From the NCBI GenBank assembly GCA_041393965.1, contig JAWKJB010000001.1:496001-560000 (forward strand): DNA of 64,000 nucleotides, written 5' to 3'. The position numbers were made by a program, and so were the translations under genes. Source of the stretch: Acidimicrobiia bacterium (GTDB lineage Bacteria; Actinomycetota; Acidimicrobiia; Spongiisociales; UBA5794). Positions 18,515 through 26,837 of this stretch are shown piece by piece (position 1 is the stretch's first letter; the number at the start of each line of letters is the position of its first letter). The notes under the pieces were generated by a model. The model saw only the letters and a program-made list of their open reading frames with translations, was not told where the DNA came from and did not search any database.

Positions 18515-19186
18515 ATGAGAGGGCTAGGCGTTGCTGTGGTGGTCGCCCTTGTGGTGGCGGGTTGTTCCTCGGACGGGACGGACGCGCCCGACGCGACGAC
18601 CACCTCGGCAGCGGCAGCGACGACGACTTCCAGTCCCGCTGCGACGACCACCTTGGTTGCTTCGACGACCACTACCTCACCGGCACCGCCGACCACCTCG
18701 ACGACGACCGTTCCCCCAGCACCCGAGTTCACCGTCGACCTTCTCGGGTTCTTCCCTGCACCGCTCGCCGGATCGGGTGGGGCCCACGGGTCGGGATGCA
18801 GCGCAGGTGCGGGGCCGCTGCCTGACGGCGTGTGGTTCGGGAGCGTCGAGGGGGTCGATGACGGATCGGTGACCTTCGATCGCGCCTGCTTTTTCACCGG
18901 GGAGGCCGCTGTGAACGCCGCAGCCGACGACGGTATCGACGACATCGGTGACTTCTACATTCGCAACGCTAACCCGAGCATCCGGGTTGTTGCGACATCG
19001 CCGACCGGGACGGCGTATTGGATCGATAGCTCAGGGGATGTCACTTCCCCGCTCCCTGTTCCAATGGGTGACTGGCCCGTGACATCGGGTACCCCGTATG
19101 TTCCGTGCCCGGGGGAGTTCTGCTCGGCCTGGCTGTTCGTCAACGGCGGTGTCGCCACCGAACTCGTCGAGCAATACCTTCCCTGA
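18515..19186 (+). CDS. Thr-rich-linker lipoprotein
   Basis: A 223-residue lipoprotein: MRGLGVAVVVALVVAGC is a lipobox signal, followed by about 45 residues rich in threonine, alanine and proline (a flexible, possibly glycosylated stalk) and a globular domain with four or more cysteines (GSGCSAGAG, FDRACFF, VPCPGEFCSAW) likely forming disulfides. Starting at 18515 puts the signal peptide at the N-terminus; the longer frame from 18437 does not. Function unknown. 19187-19342 downstream holds no recognisable feature. Confidence 0.7.
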   Translation: MRGLGVAVVVALVVAGCSSDGTDAPDATTTSAAAATTTSSPAATTTLVASTTTTSPAPPTTSTTTVPPAPEFTVDLLGFFPAPLAGSGGAHGSGCSAGAGPLPDGVWFGSVEGVDDGSVTFDRACFFTGEAAVNAAADDGIDDIGDFYIRNANPSIRVVATSPTGTAYWIDSSGDVTSPLPVPMGDWPVTSGTPYVPCPGEFCSAWLFVNGGVATELVEQYLP

Positions 19187-19342
19187 GGTCTCGCTCGGGA
19201 TGCATCCCCGATGTTCCACGGCCGACAAGCCAGCACGGTGCTCGCTTCGCAAAGGGGTTCCACGCATGGATCACCGCGTTCAGAGAACTCAACCTTGTAG
19301 TACACCCCAGGTTGAACACCGGATCGATCATCTGGGGATCGT

Positions 19343-19723
19343 TCATTGATCGTTCTCTGACATCGCGACATCTATGTCGATCGCGATTGGAAGCGCCGCC
19401 TCCCGCCATCGGGTGAGGTCCCCGGCATGGTCGGCGGCGTACCTGTCGTACACGGCGTCTCGAGCCATCCGTTCCTCCTCAGCGTCGGTGACCAGCCGGG
19501 CGGTCCCGGAGTAGGAAATGGCATCGGCGCGGACGGCAACGGCAGGCGTATGGAGCAGGTTGCGAACCCAGTCGGAGCGGTGACCGCCACCGGAGAGCAG
19601 GTAGAGAGTCCAACCCTTCTGGGCGAACCAGATCTCAATGGTGTGGGGATGTCCGCTCGCCCTGCCGGTAGTGGTGAGAACGATCACACTGTGGCGATCG
19701 ATATCGAACAGGGTATGACTCAC
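19343..19723 (-). CDS. Deazaflavin (F420)-dependent nitroreductase-family protein
   Basis: A 126-residue split-barrel protein of the Ddn/deazaflavin-dependent oxidoreductase family. The family hallmark is TTTGRASGHPHTIEIWF near residues 16-32, followed by LYLLSGGGHRSDWVRNL, the loop that contacts the F420 phosphate. These enzymes use F420H2 to reduce quinones or nitro-compounds. The start overlaps the stop of the LLM gene (ATGA), so two F420-type enzymes are translated together. The shortness of the protein is normal for the family. Confidence 0.85.
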   Translation of the reverse strand: MSHTLFDIDRHSVIVLTTTGRASGHPHTIEIWFAQKGWTLYLLSGGGHRSDWVRNLLHTPAVAVRADAISYSGTARLVTDAEEERMARDAVYDRYAADHAGDLTRWREAALPIAIDIDVAMSENDQ

Positions 19724-20595
19724 AACTCGGCAAGGGCGGGCAGCACCGCGGAACCGAGCCGTTCCACGGGGGTGCCCTGGTAGTCGTCGTAGACATTGAA
19801 GATGATGTGGTCGAACCCGATTTTGACCAGCGGCCGTACCTGGTCCACGATCTCGGCGACTGGTTGGCCCGTGTAGAAGAACCCACCGGCGGTCTTGGAG
19901 ATCTCGTCGTAGTCGCGGCCAAGGCGATCACAATGCGCCTTGAGCACATCGAGTTTGTGACGCACCGTGTCGGTGCCGCCGAAGGCAAACAGGTTGGCAG
20001 CATCCCCATACTGGGCCACCATCCGCAGCGTCTTTTTCTCTCCGGACCCACCGATCAGGATCGGCGGATGCGGCTTGGTGAGTGTTTGGGGGCTGTTGAT
20101 CGGCTCGGCGAGCTGGTAATGCTTGCCGTTGATGGGGTTCCGGTTGCCCTCCCACATCTGCAGAACGACCTGCAGCGTCTCTTCGAGCTGTTCGAATCGG
20201 ACTGCGGTGGAGGGGAAGGGGATCCCGAGCCCCACTGACTCCCGTTCGTACCAGCCTGCTCCGATTCCGAGCCAGGCGCGCCCCTGCGAGAGCACGTCGA
20301 GCGTCGTCACCGTCTTGGCCAGCAGACCGGCTGGCCGGTGGTGGACCCCGGTCACCAGGGTGCCAAGGCTGACTCGTTCGGTGGCCGCAGCCAGATAGCC
20401 CAGGGCGGTGTAGCCCTCCAGCATGGCGTTGTCGGCGGGGCCGATCATCGGTTCCAGCTGGAAGAAGTGGTCCATCACCCACACCGTGTCCAGGCCGCTG
20501 GCGTCGGCGGCCTCACCGATCGCCCGCAGTGACGGGGCGATGGCTGCGTCGCCTCCGGGCCAGGTGAAGTTGGCCACCTGGATACTGGCCTTCAT
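19720..20595 (-). CDS. LLM-class F420-dependent oxidoreductase
   Basis: A 291-residue luciferase-like TIM-barrel enzyme. Motifs: GLDTVWVMDHFFQ, TERVSLGTLVTGVHHRPAGLLAKTV, GRAWLGIGAGWYERE and PPILIGGSGEKKTLRM, the standard set of the F420-dependent branch. The ATG at 20595 (MKASIQVANFTW) is chosen; the frame is open far upstream but the extra 127 residues are repetitive and unlike the family. Substrate unknown. Coupled to the deazaflavin-dependent reductase gene. Confidence 0.88.
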   Translation of the reverse strand: MKASIQVANFTWPGGDAAIAPSLRAIGEAADASGLDTVWVMDHFFQLEPMIGPADNAMLEGYTALGYLAAATERVSLGTLVTGVHHRPAGLLAKTVTTLDVLSQGRAWLGIGAGWYERESVGLGIPFPSTAVRFEQLEETLQVVLQMWEGNRNPINGKHYQLAEPINSPQTLTKPHPPILIGGSGEKKTLRMVAQYGDAANLFAFGGTDTVRHKLDVLKAHCDRLGRDYDEISKTAGGFFYTGQPVAEIVDQVRPLVKIGFDHIIFNVYDDYQGTPVERLGSAVLPALAEL

Positions 20596-20665
20596 CGCAC
20601 GGCCTTGGTGTTGAATGCTGGATTCCCGGTGGCGGCATCGTGACGCAAACCGCTCGGCGTTGCGG

Positions 20666-20700
20666 CCGGGCACCTTCCAACCGGGCACCTTCCAACCGGG
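20666..20700. repeat. Short tandem repeat upstream of the LLM gene
   Basis: Two exact 15-bp units CCGGGCACCTTCCAA in tandem plus a partial third, 70-100 bp upstream of the LLM start codon. Possibly replication slippage; position would allow a promoter effect. Confidence 0.6.
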
Positions 20701-20815
20701 CCGGTTCCCAATGCCGCGGTCTTCATCTCTCTCCCTTCCATAGGACAGGTCTGTCTCGTTCTTGGCTTGAAACATACAGACAAGCCGTATCGTTGGGTGT
20801 AAGAGGGAACGGATC

Positions 20816-21250
20816 ATGCGAGGGATTCTGCCAATAGTCGTTGTTGCCGTTGCGACGCTCCTCTTTCTGTCTGGCTGTGCGGGGAGCGTTGAGGGTCCGG
20901 TGATCGAGGGCAACCGCCGCACCGGAGGTACGGACGCCGAGGTAGGCGGTGTTGTGGTCATCGAAGGGAGCTGCATCTACCTGCTTCAGCCCGAGATCGA
21001 CACCCGTTATCCCGTTGTGTGGCCGCACGGGAGCTCGTGGAATCGTGATGAGTCAGCCATCGAGCTGCCCAACGGGATTCTGGTGCACGACGGTGATCGG
21101 GTGTACGGCGGCGGCGGATACCACAAGGAGGCCGATCTTGCCGAGTACACCGTCCCCGAGGGGGTCGAGCTCGCGTTGAGCTGCCTCGACAATCAGTTCG
21201 GAGAAGTCGCCGTCTTCAACTCGGGTGGCGACATCGGTGTCGAACGCTGA
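20816..21250 (+). CDS. Hypothetical lipoprotein (144 aa)
   Basis: Signal peptide MRGILPIVVVAVATLLFLSGC with lipobox cysteine at residue 21; a beta-rich mature domain with two further cysteines (GSCIYLL, LSCLDNQ) that could form a disulfide, and a YGGGGYHKEAD motif. An AAGAGGGA ribosome site precedes the ATG. I do not recognise a family. It is divergent from the LLM gene and followed by the potassium antiporter pair. Confidence 0.65.
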   Translation: MRGILPIVVVAVATLLFLSGCAGSVEGPVIEGNRRTGGTDAEVGGVVVIEGSCIYLLQPEIDTRYPVVWPHGSSWNRDESAIELPNGILVHDGDRVYGGGGYHKEADLAEYTVPEGVELALSCLDNQFGEVAVFNSGGDIGVER

Positions 21251-21426
21251 GCACCGGCATCTCACGCTGCTGGGTGGCGATCTCAACACGGCAGCTCTCG
21301 TTGTCACCCGCGAAAGGACTCGCCGATACCGAGCACGCGAGCGATATCCCGCTGAAACCGTGTAGGCCGTCTCGGTAAGCCTTGGGGGGGAGGTATCTTG
21401 CCGATCCCCGAGATGTGAACACGGCG

Positions 21427-21912
21427 ATGGACCGGATCGAAGAATCAGACCTCCCTGGAGTCGGCAGGCGCTACGAGTTCACCTCCGGCGACGACCGCCG
21501 AATCGGTGTGATACACCACAAGTCTGGCCGCAAGGAGGTCTTCGTGTCCGCGCCGGGAGATCACGATCTCTGTGTCGTCTCGCTCAATGTCGATGGACAC
21601 GACGCGAGGACACTCGCCGAGCTTCTCGGTGGGACAAGCATCGCCGAGAGCCTCGCAGAGTTGCAGCAGGAGATCGAGGGGCTCCTGATCGACTGGCTTC
21701 CCGTCGAGGAGGGCACGCCGTACGACGATCGCACCATCGGGGATGCTCAGATCCGCACTCGCACGGGTGTGTCCGTGGTCGCCGTCGTGCGCGACGACGA
21801 ACCGATCCCAGCGCCGGGGCCGCAGTTCCACGTCGCTGCCGGTGACATCCTCGTAGTGGTCGGCACGGCCGCCGGCATCGAAACGGTTCGCGAGCTACTC
21901 CGGACTGGCTGA
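21427..21912 (+). CDS. khtT: KhtT-like regulatory subunit (RCK_C/TrkA-C domain)
   Basis: A 161-residue cytoplasmic protein. The start MDRIEESDLPGVGRRYEF matches the N-terminus of KhtT, the regulator of the KhtU K+/H+ antiporter, and the C-terminal 75 residues form an RCK_C domain (TGVSVVAVVRDDEPI ... GDILVVVGTAAGIETVRELL). In the known system this domain binds c-di-AMP and other ligands and gates potassium efflux. ATG 21427 is preferred over the longer frame because the KhtT fold begins there. Six bases separate it from the antiporter gene. Confidence 0.85.
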   Translation: MDRIEESDLPGVGRRYEFTSGDDRRIGVIHHKSGRKEVFVSAPGDHDLCVVSLNVDGHDARTLAELLGGTSIAESLAELQQEIEGLLIDWLPVEEGTPYDDRTIGDAQIRTRTGVSVVAVVRDDEPIPAPGPQFHVAAGDILVVVGTAAGIETVRELLRTG

Positions 21913-21918
21913 CCGGAC

Positions 21919-23082
21919 ATGCACGACTCGGCGCTGGTCCTCGTCGAGCTTGGCGCCATTCTCCTCGGGCTGGCGATCCTCGCCAGATTGGCGGCGAGGC
22001 TCGGGCTATCGCCCATCCCCCTCTATCTCCTCGCCGGACTCTCGATCGGGGAGGGCGGGGTGCTCCCTGTCGTCACTTCGGAGGAGTTCATCGAGATCGG
22101 CGCTTCCATCGGCGTCGTACTCCTCCTGTTCTTGCTCGGACTCGAGTACTCGGCGCGCGAGTTGATGGGAGAGCTCCGGCGCGGTGCTCCGTCTGGAGTC
22201 GTCGACCTTTTGCTCAACTTCGTTCCCGGCGTGGTCTTCGGCCTCGCTCTCGGGTGGGATGCCGTTGCGGTCGTGGCGATGGGAGGGGTCACCTACATCT
22301 CGTCATCCGGCATCATCGCCAAGCTGCTCTCCGACTTCGGGTGGTTGGGCAACCGCGAGACGCCGATCGTGCTTGGATTGCTTGTGCTTGAGGACCTGGC
22401 GATGGCGGTGTTTCTCCCCGTGCTTGCGGTGCTGACCATTGGCGCGGGCGTCGGAGCGGGTATTGCCTCCATTGTCATCGCCGTCGGCTTGGTCGCCGCG
22501 ATCCTCTTGGCCGCCGACCGCTATTCAACACAGATCAGCCGGGCAGTCTTCGCGCCGTCCCAGGAGGCGCTGTTGCTGTCGATCCTCGGTGTGACGCTCA
22601 TCACCGCGGGGATCGCCGAGCAGATGAACGTCTCGGCTGCCGTCGGGGCCTTTCTGGTCGGCATCGCGGTCTCAGGAGAGGTCGCCGAGCAGGCCAATCG
22701 TGTCCTCTCGCCGCTCCGCGATCTGTTCGCCGCCGTGTTCTTCATCGTGTTCGGGATCTCGACGGATCCTGCCGCGATCCCGCCGGTCCTTCTCCCGGCG
22801 GTGGTCCTTGCCGTGATCACCGCAGCCACCAAGGTGACAACCGGATGGTGGTCGGCTCGCAGGGCTGGCATCGGGCGAGCTGGCCAGCTTCGGGCGGGCA
22901 CGCTGCTCGTTGCACGCGGGGAGTTCTCGATCGTCATCGCCGGACTCGCGGCGCCGATTGCGGCGTCTGGCGAGAGCCTCGCGGCGCTTGCCGCCACCTA
23001 TGTCCTGATCATGGCTGTCGCTGGCCCATTGACGGCGAGGCTCTTCGGGTCGCCGGCTGAGGCTTCGGCGGTGGCGATGTGA
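21919..23082 (+). CDS. khtU: CPA2-family K+/H+ antiporter (KhtU-like)
   Basis: A 387-residue integral membrane protein with about twelve spans and the monovalent cation:proton antiporter-2 pattern: LGLSPIPLYLLAGLSIG, VGVVLLLFLLGLEYS-type segment, and GVTLITAGIAEQMNVSAAVGAFLVGIAVS. It lacks a C-terminal RCK domain, which fits the separate regulator KhtT encoded just upstream. Together they would expel K+ under high c-di-AMP or alkaline stress. Confidence 0.87.
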   Translation: MHDSALVLVELGAILLGLAILARLAARLGLSPIPLYLLAGLSIGEGGVLPVVTSEEFIEIGASIGVVLLLFLLGLEYSARELMGELRRGAPSGVVDLLLNFVPGVVFGLALGWDAVAVVAMGGVTYISSSGIIAKLLSDFGWLGNRETPIVLGLLVLEDLAMAVFLPVLAVLTIGAGVGAGIASIVIAVGLVAAILLAADRYSTQISRAVFAPSQEALLLSILGVTLITAGIAEQMNVSAAVGAFLVGIAVSGEVAEQANRVLSPLRDLFAAVFFIVFGISTDPAAIPPVLLPAVVLAVITAATKVTTGWWSARRAGIGRAGQLRAGTLLVARGEFSIVIAGLAAPIAASGESLAALAATYVLIMAVAGPLTARLFGSPAEASAVAM

Positions 23083-23216
23083 GTCACCGATATGGTTCTC
23101 CTCAGGCTGTGGACGATTCCGGAGTCCTATGTGGGCCTGGTTCGAGGATCGATAGACACCAATATCGTCGGCACCGCCGCCCCAATCGCCGGTGAGCGGC
23201 GTGCCTGTGCGATCAG

Positions 23217-23291
23217 TGGGCCTACCTGGATTTGAACCAGGGACCTCATCCTTATCAGGGATGCGCTCTCACCAGGCTGAGCTATAGGCCC
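23217..23291 (-). tRNA. tRNA-Ile(GAT)
   Basis: A 75-nt cloverleaf on the minus strand: acceptor GGGCCTA/TAGGCCC with discriminator A, anticodon loop CTGATAA giving GAT (reads AUC/AUU), and T-arm CTGGTTCAAATCCAG. CCA is not encoded. In many actinobacteria tRNA-Ile and tRNA-Ala follow gyrA; here they lie 20 kb away. Confidence 0.96.
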
Positions 23292-23449
23292 TTGCGAAGT
23301 CGCGAGATTACCGCGTCGTGCCACCAAAACGGAATGGACCGGTGGCGGTCGAGGACCGCATGCATGCAGGAATCGTCGGCCTCATCTCATCGTGCTCAGG
23401 CGCCAGGCGTGGGGTTACGCTGTGTCGGCCACGGAGAGGGAGGCAACCC

Positions 23450-23911
23450 ATGGACGAGCTGTACAACTGGATTCTGTTCGGGCACATCATCGGCGCAACG
23501 ATCTGGTTCGGTGGAGCCGTTGCCTATGAGGGGCTCGGTGCCGTCGCCAAGCGAACAGGAGATCCGTCGGAGGTCACCCGATATGTTGATTCCGCGACCA
23601 GGGCGAGCAACCGCATCATGCCTGTTGCCGCGTTGATGGCCCTCGTGTTCGGTATCTGGCTCGTCATCGACAGCCCGGCCTGGGAGTTCAGCGACCTGTT
23701 CATCTCGATCGGGTTCCTCGTGATCATCGTTGGGATTGTGATGGGTGTCTTTGTGCTGACGCCGCAAGGGAAGAGGCTCAACGCATTGGTCGAATCGAAC
23801 GGCTACGACGATCCGCAGGCGGGAGTAATTGCACGCAAGATCGAGATGGCTGGCCATTTCCAGACACTGCTGGTGACGGTCGGCATGTTCGCGATGGTCT
23901 TCAAGTTCTGA
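23450..23911 (+). CDS. DUF2269-like four-helix membrane protein
   Basis: A 153-residue protein with four membrane spans: LYNWILFGHIIGATIWFGGA, MPVAALMALVFGIWLVI, FISIGFLVIIVGIVMGVFVL, and FQTLLVTVGMFAMVFKF. The His in the first helix and the layout match the DUF2269/CopD-like group of predicted integral membrane proteins. GGAGAGGGAGG precedes the ATG at 23450. Function unknown; such proteins may bind haem or copper, but I see only the helix pattern. Confidence 0.72.
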   Translation: MDELYNWILFGHIIGATIWFGGAVAYEGLGAVAKRTGDPSEVTRYVDSATRASNRIMPVAALMALVFGIWLVIDSPAWEFSDLFISIGFLVIIVGIVMGVFVLTPQGKRLNALVESNGYDDPQAGVIARKIEMAGHFQTLLVTVGMFAMVFKF

Positions 23912-23934
23912 GATGCATCCCGCCATCTACCTGC

Positions 23935-23990
23935 CGTTCTGTGGGCTGAGATCGACCTTTTAGTTGAACGGGAACCCTGGGTACGCGAAC
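23935..23990 (-). repeat. 58-bp dispersed repeat, copy 1 (56 bp)
   Basis: Minus-strand copy of a short dispersed element with core CCCAGGGTTCCCGTTCAAC, AAAAGGT, and a CCCACAGAACG end. The outer bases CCGTTC and GAACGG are inverted. It ends 30 bp before tRNA-Ala. Other copies: 42760-42817, 44230-44287, 45222-45279. Confidence 0.85.
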
Positions 23991-24020
23991 GGGGTTGGGG
24001 GTTCTACACTTGAGTGTCTC

Positions 24021-24093
24021 GGGGACGTAGCTCAGTTGGGAGAGCATCTGGTTTGCAACCAGAGGGTCGTCGGTTCGAGTCCGATCGTCTCCA
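24021..24093 (+). tRNA. tRNA-Ala(TGC)
   Basis: A 73-nt cloverleaf: acceptor GGGGACG/CGTCTCC with discriminator A, D-arm GCTCAGTTGGGAGAGC, anticodon loop TTTGCAA giving TGC, T-arm GTCGGTTCGAGTCCGAT. CCA not encoded. The G-U pair at acceptor position 3:70, the alanine identity element, is present (third base G opposite T). Confidence 0.96.
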
Positions 24094-24115
24094 CCCCCGA
24101 CCAAGGATGTGCGTG

Positions 24116-25273
24116 ATGCATGAGGCAGTGATCATCGATGCGGTGAGGACGCCGCTCGGCAAGCGCAACGGGGGCCTCTCCGACTGGCATCCAGCGGACC
24201 TTGCCGCTGAGCCGCTGAAGGCCCTCGCAGAGCGAAACAGCCTCGATCCGGTCCTCGTCGACGATGTGATCATGGGGTGCGTCTCCCAGGTCGGAGAGCA
24301 GACCTACAACATCGGTCGGAACGCTGTCCTCGGCGCAGGATGGCCGGAGTCCGTCCCCGGCGTCACCATCGACCGCCAGTGCGGCTCGTCGCAGCAGTCC
24401 GTCCACTTCGCGGCACAGGGTGTGATGGCTGGTGCGTACGATGTGGTGGTCGCTGCGGGCGTCGAGTCCATGACCCGTGTTCCGATGGGTTCGTCGATGG
24501 GGACGAGTCAGCCTTTCGGCGAGAAGATGCGTGAGCGATACCACAACGGTCTCATTCCGCAGGGCCTGTCGGCCGAGCTGATCGCCGAGAAGTGGGGGAT
24601 TTCGAGAGAGGAACTCGACAGCATCGGTGCGGACAGCCAGGCAAGGGCATTGCGCGCAACCGAGGAGGGCCGTTTCGACAACGAGATCATCCCGATCGAT
24701 GTCAAGATCGAAGGCGTGCCGAGCACACTGACGCGCGACGAGGGGATCCGGCCGGGAACGACGGTCGAGAAGCTTGCAACGCTGCGTCCCGCCTTCAAGG
24801 ACGATGGTGTTGTCACCGCTGGGAACTCGTCGCAGATCACGGACGGGTCGGCCGCGATCCTCATCGCATCAGCTTCGAAGGCGAAAGAGCTCGGTCTGAC
24901 CCCACGGGCACGATTCGTGTCGTTCTCGCTTGCGGGAACAGATCCGATCACGATGCTCACCGGCCCGATCCCCGCCACTGACAAGGCGCTGGCGAAGGCC
25001 GGTCTTACGCACGATGACATCGACCGGTACGAGATCAATGAGGCCTTCGCAGCGGTGATCGCGGCGTGGCTCCGTGAGACGGGCGGCGACTGGGACAAGG
25101 TCAATGTCAACGGTGGTGCCATTGCCCTTGGTCATCCCCTCGGCGCTTCCGGCGCGAGGCTGATGACGACCCTTGTCAACGAGCTCGAACGGTCCGGCGG
25201 CCGATATGGCCTCCAGTCGATGTGCGAGGGCGGGGGGCTCGCCAACGGCACGATCATCGAGTCTCTTGCATGA
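24116..25273 (+). CDS. Acetyl-CoA C-acetyltransferase (thiolase)
   Basis: A 385-residue thiolase. The nucleophilic cysteine is in VTIDRQCGSSQQSVHFA (about residue 88), the histidine in NVNGGAIALGHPLGASGARL, and the second cysteine in YGLQSMCEGGGLANGTII. It joins or cleaves acetyl-CoA and acyl-CoA in fatty acid degradation or acetoacetyl-CoA formation. AAGGA lies 8 bases before the ATG at 24116. The gene begins 22 bp after tRNA-Ala and its stop overlaps the next start (ATGA). Degradative versus biosynthetic role cannot be decided. Confidence 0.93.
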   Translation: MHEAVIIDAVRTPLGKRNGGLSDWHPADLAAEPLKALAERNSLDPVLVDDVIMGCVSQVGEQTYNIGRNAVLGAGWPESVPGVTIDRQCGSSQQSVHFAAQGVMAGAYDVVVAAGVESMTRVPMGSSMGTSQPFGEKMRERYHNGLIPQGLSAELIAEKWGISREELDSIGADSQARALRATEEGRFDNEIIPIDVKIEGVPSTLTRDEGIRPGTTVEKLATLRPAFKDDGVVTAGNSSQITDGSAAILIASASKAKELGLTPRARFVSFSLAGTDPITMLTGPIPATDKALAKAGLTHDDIDRYEINEAFAAVIAAWLRETGGDWDKVNVNGGAIALGHPLGASGARLMTTLVNELERSGGRYGLQSMCEGGGLANGTIIESLA

Positions 25274-25506
25274 TCGTTCTCATCGCGGCCCTCATCGGGT
25301 TGCTGATCATCGTCCTGACCGTGTGGAGCATCCGTTTCATCGCGGCGGGCCCGCCGCCCGAGCTCGACCCGAACGCCATCGAAGCGGTCGATGTGCCGTA
25401 CCTGTGCACCGTGTGCGGGCTATCGCTCACGGTCACCGAGGCGCAGGTCGGTGCCGAGATCGAGCCGCCTCGCCACTGCCGCGAGGACATGGTCCGAGCG
25501 ATATAG
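25270..25506 (+). CDS. Small membrane-anchored zinc-ribbon-like protein
   Basis: A 78-residue protein: one N-terminal membrane helix (MIVLIAALIGLLIIVLTVWS), then a short domain with CTVCG and, 29 residues on, HC in RHCREDMVRAI. The CxxC plus HC arrangement could bind a zinc ion. Its ATG overlaps the thiolase stop, so it is co-translated. I do not know a named family. The spacing suggests a tethered small metal-binding module. Confidence 0.6.
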   Translation: MIVLIAALIGLLIIVLTVWSIRFIAAGPPPELDPNAIEAVDVPYLCTVCGLSLTVTEAQVGAEIEPPRHCREDMVRAI

Positions 25507-25577
25507 CGGGACACGGTTCACGGTTGGCAGGGAAGCGTTCGCAGGCAACAGTCGACCGTGAACGGTACGATGGCCCC

Positions 25578-25832
25578 ATGCCGGTATCAAAAGGCCGCAA
25601 GAAGGCGAACAAGCGTCCGACCCCACCATCGCACAAACCGACGGCCATCGACACAAAGGGGCCTTCCCCGATGTGGTATGTCGTGACGATGTTCGGCCTG
25701 ATGGCGATCGGCATCCTGGTGATTCTCGCCAACTACATCGGGCTGTTGCCCGGCGGGACATCGAACACCTATCTGCTCATCGGACTTGCCGGCATCGGTG
25801 TCGGCTTCACGATGACGATGAACTACCGGTGA
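25578..25832 (+). CDS. crgA: Cell division protein CrgA
   Basis: An 84-residue protein with the CrgA layout: basic, serine/proline-rich N-terminus (MPVSKGRKKANKRPTPP), a PMWYVVTMFGLMAIGILVIL first span, and YLLIGLAGIGVGFTMTMNYR second span. CrgA recruits and regulates FtsZ-ring and peptidoglycan synthesis proteins at the actinobacterial septum. It lies close to the pknB operon as in mycobacteria and streptomycetes. Confidence 0.93.
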   Translation: MPVSKGRKKANKRPTPPSHKPTAIDTKGPSPMWYVVTMFGLMAIGILVILANYIGLLPGGTSNTYLLIGLAGIGVGFTMTMNYR

Positions 25833-25932
25833 ACTCCTAGCAGTTCACTGTCGGCGTCGACAGTGAACCGTTGGAATCGCGGCGTCGCTTCGCGCAGGCC
25901 CACAACGCACCCCGCGGAGTACCCTCGCCGAG

Positions 25933-26691
25933 ATGGGGAATCGGACGATCACGAGACAGTCGGAGGAACCGGCGACGCCGAGCCGGCGTGGGCGCGTGGT
26001 ACGAACGGTCCGGGTGGTCGGATGGACCAGCATCGGAGTCGGCCTGTTCCTGCTCGGGTTTGTCGCCCATCAGCTGTTCGTGACCACCTGGTTCGCGCAG
26101 CAGGCAAACGACGGTCTCCTCGTCGAGGCGACCGAGCGGTTCGACACGGTGCAAGTCACGGAGGTTCCGTACGAGGACCCCACCATCGACACGGTGCCCG
26201 GACCGGAACGGGATCCGTACGACATCGTGCCGACCATCCTCGTCGAACCGGAGCCAGAACCCGGTGAAGCGTTTGCGATCATCCGGATCCCGAAGATCGA
26301 GCGCCTCGCTGATGGGTGGACCGTCGTGGAGGGCGTGTCGCGCCGGACGCTTCGGGCTGGCGCTGGCCACATGCCGTCGACGCCGCTCCCGGGACAACCG
26401 GGGAACGCCGTCGTTTCGGGCCATCGAACCACCTACGGGGCACCGTTCCATGAACTCGACACGCTCGCAGTCGGCGACCTCATCGAGGTCGAAACCGCGA
26501 TAGGGGTCCATGTGTATGCCGTGACGGGGACCGAGATCGTCTCACCACGCGACCTGTGGGTCACCCAATACCGGGGGCCCGCCACGCTCACCCTCACGAC
26601 ATGCCATCCGAAGTTCAGCGCGCGTCAGCGTCTCGTCGTGTTCGCCGACCTCATCGAGGGCCCGAACGCCGCAGCTATCCTCGACTCATGA
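25933..26691 (+). CDS. Class E sortase
   Basis: A 252-residue membrane-anchored transpeptidase. One membrane helix near residues 35-55, then the sortase beta-barrel with catalytic His in VVSGHRTTYGAPFHELD, catalytic Cys in LTLTTCHPKFSARQRLVV and the conserved Arg in the same motif. Class E sortases attach LAxTG-type proteins to peptidoglycan in high-GC Gram-positives. Encoded between crgA and trpG/pabA, the conserved actinobacterial neighbourhood. I see no LPxTG-type substrate in this window. The ATG of the next gene overlaps its stop. Confidence 0.92.
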   Translation: MGNRTITRQSEEPATPSRRGRVVRTVRVVGWTSIGVGLFLLGFVAHQLFVTTWFAQQANDGLLVEATERFDTVQVTEVPYEDPTIDTVPGPERDPYDIVPTILVEPEPEPGEAFAIIRIPKIERLADGWTVVEGVSRRTLRAGAGHMPSTPLPGQPGNAVVSGHRTTYGAPFHELDTLAVGDLIEVETAIGVHVYAVTGTEIVSPRDLWVTQYRGPATLTLTTCHPKFSARQRLVVFADLIEGPNAAAILDS

Positions 26692-26837
26692 AGTCCCTGT
26701 TCCTTCGACTCCCCGGCCCCATGCCGGTCAAGGTTCTGCTCGCGTTGGTGATCGTGGTGGTGGTGCTGCTTCTCCTGCTCGTCATCTACGACTGGATGGG
26801 AACGACCCTGCTCGATTCGGGTGGATCCATCCAATGA
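26688..26837 (+). CDS. Small single-span membrane protein (49 aa)
   Basis: MKSLFLRLPGPMPVKVLLAL, then a leucine/valine membrane helix and the tail YDWMGTTLLDSGGSIQ. The start overlaps the sortase stop (ATGA) and its stop overlaps the next start, so it is part of a coupled operon. The same kind of tiny protein is often found between sortase and the amidotransferase gene in actinobacteria; function unknown. Confidence 0.75.
   Translation: MKSLFLRLPGPMPVKVLLALVIVVVVLLLLLVIYDWMGTTLLDSGGSIQ

Noticed and set aside
19187..19342. Possible short gene in the gap after the Thr-rich lipoprotein
   Set aside because: Open frames exist but none has a start with a ribosome site or conserved pattern.
20596..20976. 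Extended N-terminus of the LLM oxidoreductase
   Set aside because: The extra residues contain a DNA tandem repeat and do not resemble the family; ATG 20595 gives the normal start.
21251..21426. c-di-AMP (ydaO-type) riboswitch upstream of khtTU
   Set aside because: Looked for because KhtT is a c-di-AMP target, but the conserved aptamer blocks are not present.
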